A stretch of DNA of 64,000 nt from DATCLS01 sp036563805 (GCA_036563805.1 DATCLS010000051.1:8716-72715), one strand, 5' to 3'. Shown: positions 40,988 to 50,200, counted from the stretch's first letter. A program made the numbers and translations. Notes: generated by a model not told the origin, from the sequence alone.

Positions 40988-41728
40988 TCAGGCGTCCTCG
41001 CACGGGGCGGCGGCGGCGGACATCGCCTCGCCGGCCTGGTTCGTCGCCTCGTCGTCCTCGAGCATGTTCGCCACCATGAAGTCGCGGACCAGGTCCTCGG
41101 TCAGGACGTCCTCCAGGCACGCGACCTGCGAGTCGGAGAGGTTGCCCCGGGTGCGGGCGCTCTGGACCACCAGCTCCCGGTAGCCCACGCACCCGTTCGT
41201 GTTGTCGTAGACCTGCTCAGCCTGCTCGCGGTTGAGGTCGATCGGGTCGAGCGGCTCGGCGGCCTCGCCGGCCGAGGCGCGGATCTCCTCGGGCGTGGCC
41301 ACCTCCTGCAGGGTCTCCATGCCGATGGCGTCGACGGCCGCGCCGGCGAAGCACTCGGCCTGCTCGGGCTCGAACGTGAACCCCTCGGACTCGTCCTGGC
41401 TGGCCAGTATGTAGTCGGTGATGGCGTCGACGTAGGCCTGCTCCTCCTCGGAGCGCCCGTCGTCGCCCCCGGTCAGCAGCACGACGGCGCCGACCACGAT
41501 GACGACCAGCACGACCAGGCCGATGATCAGCGGGACGGTCTTGTTCTTGCGGGGCGGCCCACCCGAGGGCGGGACGGAGCCGTAGGGCGGCACGCCGCCC
41601 GGGGGCGGTCCACCCGGGCCCGGCGGCGGTCCTCCGGGCGGGGGGCTCCCCGGCGGCGCGCCACCGGCGGGCGGGCCACCCGGGCCCGGCGGGCCGCCCA
41701 GTGGCGGTCCAGGCGGTGGTTGCGACAC
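40988..41728 (-). CDS. Pro-rich single-pass membrane protein
   Basis: 246 residues; start GTG 41728 after GGGAGGAC. A cytoplasmic Pro/Gly-rich N-terminus (residues 2-58, PPG repeats) leads into one membrane helix (about 64-86, VPLIIGLVVLVVIVVGAVVLL). An acidic extracellular domain follows with four Cys (in AECFAGAA, NGCVGYREL, QVACLEDVL and APCEDA), which could form two disulfides. No family recognised; the arrangement is common among actinobacterial surface proteins. Codon use fits the genome. Confidence 0.78.
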   Translation of the reverse strand: MSQPPPGPPLGGPPGPGGPPAGGAPPGSPPPGGPPPGPGGPPPGGVPPYGSVPPSGGPPRKNKTVPLIIGLVVLVVIVVGAVVLLTGGDDGRSEEEQAYVDAITDYILASQDESEGFTFEPEQAECFAGAAVDAIGMETLQEVATPEEIRASAGEAAEPLDPIDLNREQAEQVYDNTNGCVGYRELVVQSARTRGNLSDSQVACLEDVLTEDLVRDFMVANMLEDDEATNQAGEAMSAAAAPCEDA

Positions 41729-41892
41729 GCTCGTCCTCCCTGTGAGCGTCAACGGTCGGCAGGGCGTTCGGCGCGCGGACGGTATCACCGGCCCGCCGCC
41801 GGTAGGCGTCGCCCCGGCGGCGCTCGGCCCTAATCGGGGCCCGACCTTACGGTGTTTCGATCGGCCCGAGCGCGGCCGCTACGCTCGCCCGG

Positions 41893-42156
41893 GTGAACGA
41901 CGGCTCCGGGAAAAGCGAAGAACTGGCGGGCGCGGTCGCCAATGATGTCGCCGCCGAGGTGCCTTTGACCCGGCGCGAGAAGGTCGTCTGGTACACGGTG
42001 GCGGCGGTGAGCTATATCGCCGTGTCGATCTTCCAGAAGGGCCTGCTGAACTGGTTCGTCGGCCCGCTCTGGTTCGTCCTCGTCGTGTGGTTCGGGCCAC
42101 CCCTCGCCCGCAGCCTCGGCCGCCGGCGTAGCGCCGGCAACGAGGTGGCGCTGTGA
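41893..42156 (+). CDS. Small membrane protein coupled to the YdjM-like gene
   Basis: 87 residues from GTG 41893. Hydrophilic N-terminus, then two hydrophobic stretches (about 31-46 and 52-69: VVWYTVAAVSYIAVSI, VGPLWFVLVVWFGPPL), then a basic tail. Its stop overlaps the next start by GTGA. The downstream gene is a probable metal-dependent membrane hydrolase, so this may be an accessory subunit. Slightly less GC-biased codons than its neighbours. Unknown family. Confidence 0.65.
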   Translation: MNDGSGKSEELAGAVANDVAAEVPLTRREKVVWYTVAAVSYIAVSIFQKGLLNWFVGPLWFVLVVWFGPPLARSLGRRRSAGNEVAL

Positions 42157-43058
42157 GCTGGGCGGCTCACCAGTTCGAGATCTATGCCGTCCAAGCCCAC
42201 CTGCCTCGCAAGATGCGGGGGAAGGTGAGCTTCGTCGGCATCTGGTTGGGGGATTTCACCCCCGACTTCCTGTCGAAGTTCTGGGTCTACGGCATCACGA
42301 TCGGCGATCGGCACTTCGGCTCGTCGGTGCCGCACCGGTGGCACCGCGGGTGGCCCGGCATGGGCTTCACGCACACGTTGTTCACGGGCATCGTCATCGC
42401 TGGACTGCTGTGGTTGTGGCGGCGCAACCGGGCGCTGACGATCGGCTACTTGTTCGGCTTTGCCGCCCACGCATTGACCGATGTCAACGACAGCGTGGGG
42501 ACGATGCTGCTGTTCCCGTTCACGGTCTTGAACTGGACCGTGGAGACGTGGGCATACGCGGCCACCGTCGAGGGGGGCAAATACCTCGACGCCGCCGCCT
42601 ATTACAGCAGCCTGGGCCTGGTCATGGACCTGTTCTGGCTGGTGGTCGTGCTCGTGTCCTGGCGGGTCCTGACCCGGGAGTACTGGCGCACCCATGTCGT
42701 GCCCGCCGATCCGCACGTCTGGTCCTGGCTGGGCCGGTTCATGCCCGAGCGGGCGCTCGTGGCCCTCTACCAGGCGACGTTCTTCTACGGCGTGTGCCGG
42801 ATGATCGCGTGGTCGACATGGGCGCACCTGATCGAGCGGCCGGTCATCGACGGGGTCGCGCGGTTCGGCTACCCGTTCGACCTGTCGTGGACCGGGCCGT
42901 GGTGGCTCGACGCCCGCTCACTCGATCACGTCCACCCGCTGCTGGTGCCGGTGGCCGTGGCCGCGCTGCTCGCCCTCGTCTACTGGGCGGCGATCAGGCT
43001 CTGGGAGCCGATGGGGCGGGCCGAGGCGGCCGCCGTGGCGGCCCGCCGACGAGCCTGA
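42153..43058 (+). CDS. YdjM-like multi-pass membrane protein (putative metal-dependent hydrolase)
   Basis: 301 residues from GTG 42153. Starts AAHQFEIYAVQAHLPRK and carries HTLFTG near residues 73-78, FAAHALTDVNDS near 107-118 and several membrane helices. The spaced His/Asp groups resemble the LexA-regulated YdjM / DUF457 family of putative metal-dependent membrane hydrolases. The central aromatic segments (NWTVETWAYAATVEGGKYLD) are not family standard. Overlaps the preceding small membrane protein gene and, at its 3' end, the convergent small gene at 42980. Confidence 0.6.
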   Translation: MSWAAHQFEIYAVQAHLPRKMRGKVSFVGIWLGDFTPDFLSKFWVYGITIGDRHFGSSVPHRWHRGWPGMGFTHTLFTGIVIAGLLWLWRRNRALTIGYLFGFAAHALTDVNDSVGTMLLFPFTVLNWTVETWAYAATVEGGKYLDAAAYYSSLGLVMDLFWLVVVLVSWRVLTREYWRTHVVPADPHVWSWLGRFMPERALVALYQATFFYGVCRMIAWSTWAHLIERPVIDGVARFGYPFDLSWTGPWWLDARSLDHVHPLLVPVAVAALLALVYWAAIRLWEPMGRAEAAAVAARRRA

Positions 43059-43312
43059 CCGTCCCCCGCGGCCGCCGCGGCTGTGGCCCAGGCGTCGGCG
43101 TCCGCCACGGCGTCGGCGCCCAGGATCTCGACCGGATCGAGGTCGAGCCGGCGCAGGAAGGCGACGGTCCGGGCGTCGCGAGCGACCGGGTCGGGGGCGG
43201 CGACGACCCCCAGGTCGGCCAGGAACCGGTGGACGGGCGCCTTCAGCACGGCGGCGGCGAGGGCGACGTGGCCGGCGACGACCTCGGCCTGGGTCAGGCA
43301 GTTCGCGCACAT
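42980..43312 (-). CDS. Small conserved protein starting MCANC
   Basis: 110 residues from ATG 43312. Begins MCANCLTQAEVVAGHV, with a CxxC at residues 2-5, then APVHRFLADLGV, ARDARTVAFLRRLDLDPVEILG and a basic Ala-rich tail. I recall similar short actinobacterial proteins with the same N-terminal CxxC and internal RDARTV.FLR.LDLDP pattern, but no function. Its 3' end overlaps the convergent membrane-protein gene by 79 bp, which is unusual but does not disrupt either frame. Confidence 0.6.
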   Translation of the reverse strand: MCANCLTQAEVVAGHVALAAAVLKAPVHRFLADLGVVAAPDPVARDARTVAFLRRLDLDPVEILGADAVADADAWATAAAAAGDGQARRRAATAAASARPIGSQSLIAAQ

Positions 43313-43428
43313 GGTGGTCGAGCGTACCCCTGCCGGGGCCCGGGCCCGGCTCGCCCGTGCCGGTCTCTCGGCCCGCGGGCCCGACGGGCGTGCCGCCGCC
43401 GAGCGCACGCCGGGCTCGGCGGCGGCGG

Positions 43429-43782
43429 TCAGCGCGCCGGCGGGACCGGCAGCGCCAGCTCCTCCGCCTCCGTGTTGAGGGCGCGCTGGCGGGCGTTGGC
43501 GTCGTCGATGGCCTGGTAGATGAGCCCGGCGCGGGCGCTCGCGGTCTCGAGCGCGGCGGTGAACCCGTAGTGGTGCTGGCGCCAGGCCTCGTCGAACTCC
43601 TCGCGGTACCGGCCCGCCCAGTTGATCACGACGTCGTCGTACGGGCCGATCCGGGCCTCGGCCTGCGCCGTCAGCCGGCTGGTCATCGACCGCAGGGCGT
43701 CGAGCGCGCCGGCGGCCGCCGCGTAGTCGAACGTGACGCGCGCCGCGCCCTCGACCGGCTGCACGATCTCGATGTCGGCCAT
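43429..43782 (-). CDS. WXG100-like small helical protein
   Basis: 117 residues; start ATG 43782, preceded by GAGGAGG. Two predicted helices separated by a turn containing Trp-Ala-Gly (VVINWAGRYREEFDEAW, about 51-67), the shape of WXG100/ESX proteins, followed by LIYQAIDDANARQRALN. Directly downstream (26 bp) of a DUF1023 hydrolase gene on the same strand. Such pairs are often linked to type VII secretion, but no EccC-type ATPase is in the window. Confidence 0.68.
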   Translation of the reverse strand: MADIEIVQPVEGAARVTFDYAAAAGALDALRSMTSRLTAQAEARIGPYDDVVINWAGRYREEFDEAWRQHHYGFTAALETASARAGLIYQAIDDANARQRALNTEAEELALPVPPAR

Positions 43783-43808
43783 GTGCCTCCTCGCCTTCTC
43801 GGTCGGGA

Positions 43809-45263
43809 TCAGTCGGGCGGGCGGAGCTCGACGTCGTCGTAGTGGCCGACGGCGATCCGCCCGAGGTTGGCGAGCGATTGGGAGCCCTCCTTGTAGTACT
43901 CCGAGTGGCCCTCCGAGTCGTTGGTGGCGATCACCGTGCCCCCGAACTCCTCGTCCGCCGGGTCCTGCCCGTGCCACTCGATGTCCGGCACGGGGTCGCC
44001 GGGGGCGGCCGCGCCCCACACGTGGTCGCGGGACATCCCGAGGGCCGCCGGCCCGTCGGCATCGATGCCGGCGGAGCCCACCGACACGAAGTCGTCGACC
44101 TGCATCCCGTGCTCCAGCGCCTCGCCGGTCATGTACGAGCCGTAGCTGTGGGCTACGACGGTCGTGTGGCCGGGGCTGCCCCCGCTGGCCTGCATGTGGG
44201 CCGCCCGGTAGCCGGCGACGTCATCGCGCAGCCAGGCGGCCCCGTGCTCGATGTCGCCGTAGGTCCCGTTCAGGGCGCTCGGCCAGACCTCGTCGGGCAT
44301 GTCCGCCCCCATCCACACGATGACGGCGTTGTCGGCCCCCGGGTCCGCGCTGTTCATCTGGTCATAGAGCCGCTGGCCGTCGCCGACCGGTCCGAACAGC
44401 CCGCCCTCGTGCCGGACGTCGTGGCCGGTCCCTGGGACCACGATGCCGGTGTTGTCGGCGGTGTCGGGGTTACCGAGCGCCACCGCGAAGCGGCCGTTGC
44501 CCTCGGCCTCGTAGGTGAGCAGGTAGGCAGGCGGCCCGGGCGGGTGCCGGTGGTCGAGATCCTGCATCTGGCGGGCGACCTTCTGGGCGTTGGCGAGCTC
44601 GGCGCGGAGCTCGTCGCGCTGGCGGTAGAGCTCGGGGTCGACGTGGCCGCTCGGGGTGTGCTGCAGTCCGCTGATGGTCAGCTCGACGTTGCGGAGCCGC
44701 TCGGAGAGGTTGGTGAGGTCGCGCTCGAGGCGGAGCCGGTTGACGCGGTCGGCGTCCTCCGCCGGCAGGCCCCGCAGCTGGCCCAGCTCCGAGCAGTGCT
44801 CCTCGATCAGGCGGTCGCGCACCTCCCGGGGCAGCAGCGACCACCAGTGCGCCACCTCCGCCGGGTCGGTGCCCGGCGGAGGGATGCGCATGGCTTCGTA
44901 CATGCTCGCCGGCCCGACCAGGCCGTCGAGGCGGGCGTCGTCGGCCTCGAACACGCCGTCGCCGTCGCCGTCCCCGCCCGCGATCCGGAAGCCGAGCCCC
45001 ACCTGGGCCACCCAGGCGGCCAGGTACTGGGACTCGTCGCGCAAGGTCCGCACGAGGTGGCCCTCGTAGCCCGGGTCGAAGTTGGCGGGGCGGAGCTCGC
45101 CGGCGCCCCGGTCGAACGCCGCCATGGCGGCGTCGAGCTCCCTCGCCAGCCGGTCGAGCTCCGCGTCCGCCTCGGCCACGGCGTCGGGGTACGCCTCCAG
45201 CCGGGCGGGCTCGGCCGAGCTCGTGCCCGGCCCGCCACCTCCTGCGCCCTGTACCGGTTCCAC
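43809..45263 (-). CDS. DUF1023-type alpha/beta hydrolase with long helical N-domain
   Basis: 484 residues from GTG 45263. The N-terminal 250 residues are helical, with coiled-coil-like stretches (DAVAEADAELDRLARELDAAMAAF; ADRVNRLRLERDLTNLSERLRNVE), resembling ESX-substrate regions. The C-terminal domain is a DUF1023 alpha/beta hydrolase: GIVVPGTGHDV, AVIVWMGADMPDE, nucleophile Ser in VVAHSYGSYMTG, an acid in AAPGDPVPD and His in GHSEYY. No signal peptide. Followed by a WXG-like gene. A secreted esterase or toxin-like effector is plausible. Confidence 0.78.
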   Translation of the reverse strand: MEPVQGAGGGGPGTSSAEPARLEAYPDAVAEADAELDRLARELDAAMAAFDRGAGELRPANFDPGYEGHLVRTLRDESQYLAAWVAQVGLGFRIAGGDGDGDGVFEADDARLDGLVGPASMYEAMRIPPPGTDPAEVAHWWSLLPREVRDRLIEEHCSELGQLRGLPAEDADRVNRLRLERDLTNLSERLRNVELTISGLQHTPSGHVDPELYRQRDELRAELANAQKVARQMQDLDHRHPPGPPAYLLTYEAEGNGRFAVALGNPDTADNTGIVVPGTGHDVRHEGGLFGPVGDGQRLYDQMNSADPGADNAVIVWMGADMPDEVWPSALNGTYGDIEHGAAWLRDDVAGYRAAHMQASGGSPGHTTVVAHSYGSYMTGEALEHGMQVDDFVSVGSAGIDADGPAALGMSRDHVWGAAAPGDPVPDIEWHGQDPADEEFGGTVIATNDSEGHSEYYKEGSQSLANLGRIAVGHYDDVELRPPD

Positions 45264-45463
45264 GCGCCGACCGTACGGAGGCCGCTGCTAACGGTTTGCT
45301 AGCGGTCCGCGCACCGCCCTCGGCCCGAGGCGCGGACCGGCCCCGCCGTCCGGCCGGCCCGGTCGGCCGGCCCCGCCGTGGTCGGTCCGTCACGAAAAGT
45401 GGTGCGGCGGTAAGGTACTGGTCGATCACCCAGTGGGCGGCAGGGACCAGCAGGAGGGGGGCC

Positions 45464-47335
45464 ATGTCGTTCGAGCTGAACCGGCACCTGGCGGCGCGCC
45501 GCGGGCCGCTCGGGACGAGCGCCGAGGTCGACGTCGTGACCGCGGAGATCGTCCGGGGGGCGTTCGAGACGATCTGCTTCGAGGTGGCGACCCACGTCGC
45601 CCGCACGGCGACGTCGGCGATGATCAACCAGTCCAGCGAGCGGAACGCGAGCATCATCGACGCCCACGGCCGGCTGGCCGGGTGCTCGCTCGGCATCCCG
45701 CAGCTGATGTTCGTGTCGCCGATGCCGATCCGGCACGCCCTCACGTTCACCGAGGAGGACGACTGGGGGCCGGGCGACGTGTTCGTCGGCAACGACCCCT
45801 ACGCCGGGGGTGGCCACCTGCCCGACTACAACGTGTTCGCCCCGCTCTATGGCGACGACGGCGAGCTGCTGCTGATCCAGGCGATCCAGTGCCACCAGGG
45901 CGACACGGGCGGCAAGGACCCCGGCGGCTTCTCGCCCGACGCGGTCGACGTCAACGCCGAGGGCCTCATCATCCCGGTCCTCAAGCTGGTCCACCGGGGC
46001 GAGGCCCGCCGCGACGTCCTGGCGCTCCTGGCCCGGAACAACCGGCTGCCCGACTTCTCCGGCGACATCTGGTCGATGATCGGCGCCGCCCAGCTCGGCG
46101 TCCGGCGCCTGCGCGAGGTCGTCGACCGGTACGGCGCCGACGTCGTCAAGGCCGCGGTCAACGCCAGCATCGACCTCAGCGAGCGGCGCTTCCGGGAGGA
46201 GGTGGCGGCCTGGCCCGACGGGTCCTACGAGGCCGACGTGTACGTGGACCACGACCCGGTCGGCAACGAGGACATCCGGGTCCACGTCACGTGCCGGGTG
46301 GACGGCGACCAGCTCACGCTCGACTTCACCGGCACCGACGACCGCCCCGAGCTGCAGACGGTGTGGAACTCGTTCGGCAACACCCGCGGCTATGCCGTCG
46401 CTCAGCTGGCCTCGATGGTCGACCCGTCGATCCCCAAGAACGAGGGCCTGTTCAACGCGGTCGAGATGATCGTGCCCGAGGGTTGCCTGCTCAACCCGCC
46501 CGACGGCAAGCCGGTCGCCCTCGGCGCCTTCCACCCGGCCGTCGAGGTGGGCGAGGCCGTCTGCGTGGCGCTCGCCTCCGTGGTGCCCGAGCGAGCGGCG
46601 CCGCAGGTCTACAAGATCGGGATGCCGAACGTGATCTACGGGTTCGGCCCGGACGGCACCATGTGGTTCGACCAGGGGGTCGACGTCCGGTCGTCGGATG
46701 CCTCGGCCACCCAGGGCGTCGACGGGTGGGGCGCCAACAGCGCCAGCCTCGGCAACCTCATCATGCAGGCCGCCGAGGAGATGGAGAGCCGCTTCCCACT
46801 GCGGATGGTGAGCCGCGAGCTGACCACCGACACGGGCGGCGCCGGCCGGTGGCGGGGTCACCCGGGCACGCTGAACGTCAAGCAGACGCTGGTCCCGGCG
46901 TTCGCCTCCACCTGGATGGTCTCGGCCAAGCACCCGCTGCGGGGCCTGCTCGGCGGCGCCGACGGCGGGCCGTACAGCAACCGCTTCCTCGTCGGCACGC
47001 CCGACGAGTACGAGATCGAGAACGCCGCCTTCAACGTGCCGCTGCCCGAGGGGGCGGTGACCGCGTACCAGTTCGGCGGCGGGGGCGGGTTCGGCGACCC
47101 GCTCGAGCGCGACCCCGCGGCGGTGCGCGACGACGTGTTGGACGAGCTCGTGAGCCGGGAGGCGGCCGAGCGCGACTACGGCGTCGTGCTGCGGGGCTCG
47201 GTGGAAGACGGCGACCTGGAGGTCGACGTCGGGGCCACCGCGGCGCGGCGGGCCCGGCTGCGGGAGGGCCGGTCGGCCGGCGAGCAGGTGGCCGGCGAGC
47301 AGGTGGCCGGCGAGCAAGTGGCGGAGGGGGCGTGA
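45464..47335 (+). CDS. Hydantoinase B/5-oxoprolinase-family subunit
   Basis: 623 residues from ATG 45464 after CAGGAGGGGGG. HyuB-type features: VVTAEIVRGAFETICFEVATHVARTATSAMINQSSERNASIID near the start, GDVFVGNDPYAGGGHLPDYNVFAPLY, and GGTLNVKQ-like and YQFGGGGGFGDPLERDP segments toward the end. Works with the HyuA subunit encoded next (1-bp TGATG overlap) in ATP-dependent opening of hydantoin or 5-oxoproline-like rings, or in acetone-carboxylase-like reactions. The C-terminus carries a threefold AGEQV repeat. Upstream, an imperfect 18-bp palindrome (near 45417-45434) may be an operator. Confidence 0.9.
   Translation: MSFELNRHLAARRGPLGTSAEVDVVTAEIVRGAFETICFEVATHVARTATSAMINQSSERNASIIDAHGRLAGCSLGIPQLMFVSPMPIRHALTFTEEDDWGPGDVFVGNDPYAGGGHLPDYNVFAPLYGDDGELLLIQAIQCHQGDTGGKDPGGFSPDAVDVNAEGLIIPVLKLVHRGEARRDVLALLARNNRLPDFSGDIWSMIGAAQLGVRRLREVVDRYGADVVKAAVNASIDLSERRFREEVAAWPDGSYEADVYVDHDPVGNEDIRVHVTCRVDGDQLTLDFTGTDDRPELQTVWNSFGNTRGYAVAQLASMVDPSIPKNEGLFNAVEMIVPEGCLLNPPDGKPVALGAFHPAVEVGEAVCVALASVVPERAAPQVYKIGMPNVIYGFGPDGTMWFDQGVDVRSSDASATQGVDGWGANSASLGNLIMQAAEEMESRFPLRMVSRELTTDTGGAGRWRGHPGTLNVKQTLVPAFASTWMVSAKHPLRGLLGGADGGPYSNRFLVGTPDEYEIENAAFNVPLPEGAVTAYQFGGGGGFGDPLERDPAAVRDDVLDELVSREAAERDYGVVLRGSVEDGDLEVDVGATAARRARLREGRSAGEQVAGEQVAGEQVAEGA
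47276..47320 (+). repeat. Three tandem 15-bp units encoding AGEQV
   Basis: GCCGGCGAGCAGGTG three times in register (47276-47290, 47291-47305, 47306-47320; the last has one base change). In-frame, near the 3' end of the HyuB gene, adding 10 residues to its tail. Polymorphic-repeat type; not expected to affect the core. Confidence 0.75.
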
Positions 47336-49482
47336 TGGGCTACCGGATCGGCATCGACATCGGTGGCACGTTCACCGACTTCGTCCTGGTCGGCGACGGC
47401 GAGGCGGGAGACGGCGAGGCCGGCGCCGGCGGCGTCACGCTCCTCGAGAAGGTGTCGAGCACCCCGGCCGACCGGTCCGACGCCGTCATGGTCGGGCTCG
47501 AGCTGCTGGCCGGTCGGCTGGGGCTGACGCTGCACGAGCTGCTCCAGCGGACCGACGCGATCGTCCACGGCACGACCGTCGCCGACAACACCCTCATCGA
47601 GATGGACGGCGCGGTCACCGGCCTGATCACGACCGAGGGCTTCCGAGACGAGATCGACCTGCGCCGGGGCTACAAGGAGGACATCTGGGACGTGCGGCTG
47701 CCGGCGCCGCCGCCGATCGTGCCCCGCCGGCGTCGCGTGACCGTCCCCGAGCGGATCGCCGCCGACGGCACGATCGTCACGCCCCTCGACGAGGAGGCGG
47801 CCCGGGCCGCCATCCGCCGGCTCGGGCGCCAGGGCGTCGAGTCGGTGGCCGTCGTCACCCTGTTCTCGTTCGTGAACCCGGTGCACGAGCGCCGGCTGGG
47901 CGAGCTCGTGGCCGAGGAGCTGCCCGGGGTCTCCGTGTGTCTGTCGCACGAAGTGATGCCCAAGGCGCCGGAGTTCGAGCGCACCAGCACCACGGTCGTC
48001 AACGCGTTCGTGGGGCCCCGGGTCACCGCCTACCACGACCGGCTCACGACCCGGCTGCGCGAGGCCGGCTACGGGCGGGACATGCTCGTCATGCAGTCGA
48101 GCGGCGGCGCCATGACCCGCGAGTACATGCGCCGGCGGCCGATCAACGTGCTGGCCTCCGGGCCCGCTGGCGGCGTGGTGGGCGGGGCGGCGATCGCCGC
48201 GCCCAAGGACGCCGCCGACCTGCTGTGCGTGGACATGGGCGGGACCAGCTACGACGTGTCGGTCGTCCACAACGGCGTGGCCCCGGCCGAGCCCGGCTGG
48301 AACTGGCACCACCGGTACCTGGTGGGCCTGCCGATGATCGACGTCGTCACGCTCGGCGCCGGCGGGGGATCGATCGCCTCGGTGTCCGCCGGCCTGCTGC
48401 GCGTCGGACCGGACAGCGCCGGCGCCGAGCCTGGCCCGGTCTGCTACGGGCGGGGCGGCACCCGGCCCACGGTGAGCGACGCCAACCTCGTGCTCGGCCT
48501 GCTGTCGACCGACGCCGAGTTCGCCGGCGGGCGCCTCCAGCTCACCGAGCGCGGGGTGCGCGAGGCGCTGGCCCGCGAGGTCGGCGACCCGCTCGGCTAC
48601 GGCCCCGAGGAGGCCGCCCACGACATCTGGCGGGTGGTGAACGCCAACATGACCCAGGCCGTCCGGCGCACCACCGCCCAGAAGGGCATCGACCCGGCCG
48701 GCGTCACCATGCTCGCCTACGGCGGCAACGGGCCGGTCCACGCCGCCATCCAGGCCCAGGAACTGGGCATCCGCCGGGTGCTCGTGCCCCGCCAGTCGCC
48801 GGCCTTCTCCGCCCTCGGGCTGCTCACGGTCGACCCCCGGATCGACGAGGAGCGGTCGTACCTGGCCCCGGCCGCCGACGTCGACCCCGGGCGGGTGGCG
48901 GAGCTGTGGTCCGACCTCGCCCAGCAGGCGACGAAGTTCTTCGAGGACGCCGGGTTCGACCGCGGGGCGCTGCGCTACGAGCTGTCGCTCAACATGCGGT
49001 ATCCCGGCCAGAACTGGAGCATGACCGTGCCGGTGGAGGTGTCGGCCTCCGCTTCGGGCGGGTCGGGCTCGGGCGGGTCCGGCTGGGACGGTGGGCCGCT
49101 CGACTTCGTCGACGCCGCGCTGATCGCCGCCGCCTGTGAACGGTTCCACACGATCCACGAGCAGGAGCACACCTACGCCACCCGCAACGTCGAGCCCGAG
49201 CTGACCGGGGTGCGGTTGGTGACGTCCACGCCGGTCCCGCACCCGACGTTCCGGGGCGGCACGCCCGCCACCATCCGCGCGGCCGCGCCGAGCCAGCGCC
49301 GGAGGGCCAACCTGGGCGCCGGCTTCGCCGAGGTCGACGTCTACCGCGGGGCCGACCTCCGCGCCGGCGACACGGTGGGCCCTGGCATCATCGAGGAGTC
49401 GTTCACGACCATCGTCGTCTACCCGGGCTGGCAGGCCACGGTCGACGCCGCCGGCGACTACGTCCTCACCACCACGACCTGA
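47335..49482 (+). CDS. Hydantoinase A/5-oxoprolinase-family subunit
   Basis: 715 residues from ATG 47335 (GTG 47332 is adjacent), overlapping the HyuB stop by one base. ASKHA-type ATPase: GIDIGGTFTDFVLVG at the N-terminus, VHGTTVADNTLIE, SLVRGYKEDIWDVRLP-type region at about 100, ALLCVDMGGTSYDVSVV near 300, and a C-terminal LNMRYPGQNWSMTVPV. A Gly/Ser-rich insertion (SASGGSGSGGSG, about 565-577) interrupts an otherwise standard C-domain. Partner of the preceding subunit; cyclic amide substrate unknown. Confidence 0.92.
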   Translation: MGYRIGIDIGGTFTDFVLVGDGEAGDGEAGAGGVTLLEKVSSTPADRSDAVMVGLELLAGRLGLTLHELLQRTDAIVHGTTVADNTLIEMDGAVTGLITTEGFRDEIDLRRGYKEDIWDVRLPAPPPIVPRRRRVTVPERIAADGTIVTPLDEEAARAAIRRLGRQGVESVAVVTLFSFVNPVHERRLGELVAEELPGVSVCLSHEVMPKAPEFERTSTTVVNAFVGPRVTAYHDRLTTRLREAGYGRDMLVMQSSGGAMTREYMRRRPINVLASGPAGGVVGGAAIAAPKDAADLLCVDMGGTSYDVSVVHNGVAPAEPGWNWHHRYLVGLPMIDVVTLGAGGGSIASVSAGLLRVGPDSAGAEPGPVCYGRGGTRPTVSDANLVLGLLSTDAEFAGGRLQLTERGVREALAREVGDPLGYGPEEAAHDIWRVVNANMTQAVRRTTAQKGIDPAGVTMLAYGGNGPVHAAIQAQELGIRRVLVPRQSPAFSALGLLTVDPRIDEERSYLAPAADVDPGRVAELWSDLAQQATKFFEDAGFDRGALRYELSLNMRYPGQNWSMTVPVEVSASASGGSGSGGSGWDGGPLDFVDAALIAAACERFHTIHEQEHTYATRNVEPELTGVRLVTSTPVPHPTFRGGTPATIRAAAPSQRRRANLGAGFAEVDVYRGADLRAGDTVGPGIIEESFTTIVVYPGWQATVDAAGDYVLTTTT

Positions 49483-49499
49483 GGCTCTGCCTGCCTCGG

Positions 49500-49916
49500 T
49501 CACGAGCACACGTCGTCGGTCCCGCCGCCGAGCCGGTCGGCCAACTGTTCGTCCGCAACACTGAGCGCCCAGTTGTGACCGACGGTGAACTCACCACTGC
49601 CGAGCCCGCAGCCGGCCTCCGCATACGACAGAAAACGGTCTTGGTCCTCGAAGATGTAGATCTCTACGTCTCGTCCGCCGAGCCGGCACCTCGCCGTATC
49701 GGTCGTTCCGAAGTCGGGCTCGGTCATCTCGTAGCCAGAGCAGCCCGCGGCGTCCGCGACGTCGCGGGCTGAATCGAACGTCGACCGACCGCCGCCGTGG
49801 CCGCCGTCGCGGGTCGCGACGACCACGGCAGCCACCGCAGCCGCTGCGAGCAGCGCAACAACGACCCATCGTCGCCCGCCATTCTCCGCCACCCTCCTGT
49901 CCACCGTTGGTGTCAT
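49500..49916 (-). CDS. Membrane-anchored secreted protein of unknown function
   Basis: 138 residues from ATG 49916. A membrane anchor (about 17-34, WVVVALLAAAAVAAVVVAT) is followed by a Gly/His linker and an extracellular domain of about 95 residues with four Cys (AGCSGYEM, ARCRLGG, AGCGLGSG, DVCS), probably two disulfides. No family recognised. Convergent with the hyuA gene and in tandem with two further small unknown genes. Confidence 0.65.
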   Translation of the reverse strand: MTPTVDRRVAENGGRRWVVVALLAAAAVAAVVVATRDGGHGGGRSTFDSARDVADAAGCSGYEMTEPDFGTTDTARCRLGGRDVEIYIFEDQDRFLSYAEAGCGLGSGEFTVGHNWALSVADEQLADRLGGGTDDVCS

Positions 49917-49963
49917 CGTCGCACCCGCGGGCGCAGGGTGGAAGTGGGTCCGCCAGGGCCGGT

Positions 49964-50200
49964 CTACGGCACATAGGGGACGACATACCTATTGCCCAGC
50001 TCGGTCTGGAGGGCGTCGACGATCCGCAGGACCTCGGCGACGATCTCCTCCTCCTGCGTCGTGTCGTCGTCCGCGAGCGGACCCACCGCTGATTCGTCAC
50101 GACCGGTGAGGGCCACGAACAACGCCCTCCGGTCCCACAGGGGACAGGGCCCGCCGTAGTCGGCGAGCAGCGTCATCGTCGGGCGCGCTGTCGCCGCCAT
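49964..50200 (-). CDS. Small soluble protein of unknown function
   Basis: 78 residues from ATG 50200, or 70 from ATG 50176. Begins MTLLADYGGPCPLWDRRALFVAL, acidic middle, and EVLRIVDALQTELGNRYVVPYVP at the end. No signal or membrane segment. The compact, composition-balanced sequence suggests a real gene, but neither start has a ribosome site. Unknown family; 47 bp upstream of the membrane-anchored gene. Confidence 0.5.
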   Translation of the reverse strand: MAATARPTMTLLADYGGPCPLWDRRALFVALTGRDESAVGPLADDDTTQEEEIVAEVLRIVDALQTELGNRYVVPYVP

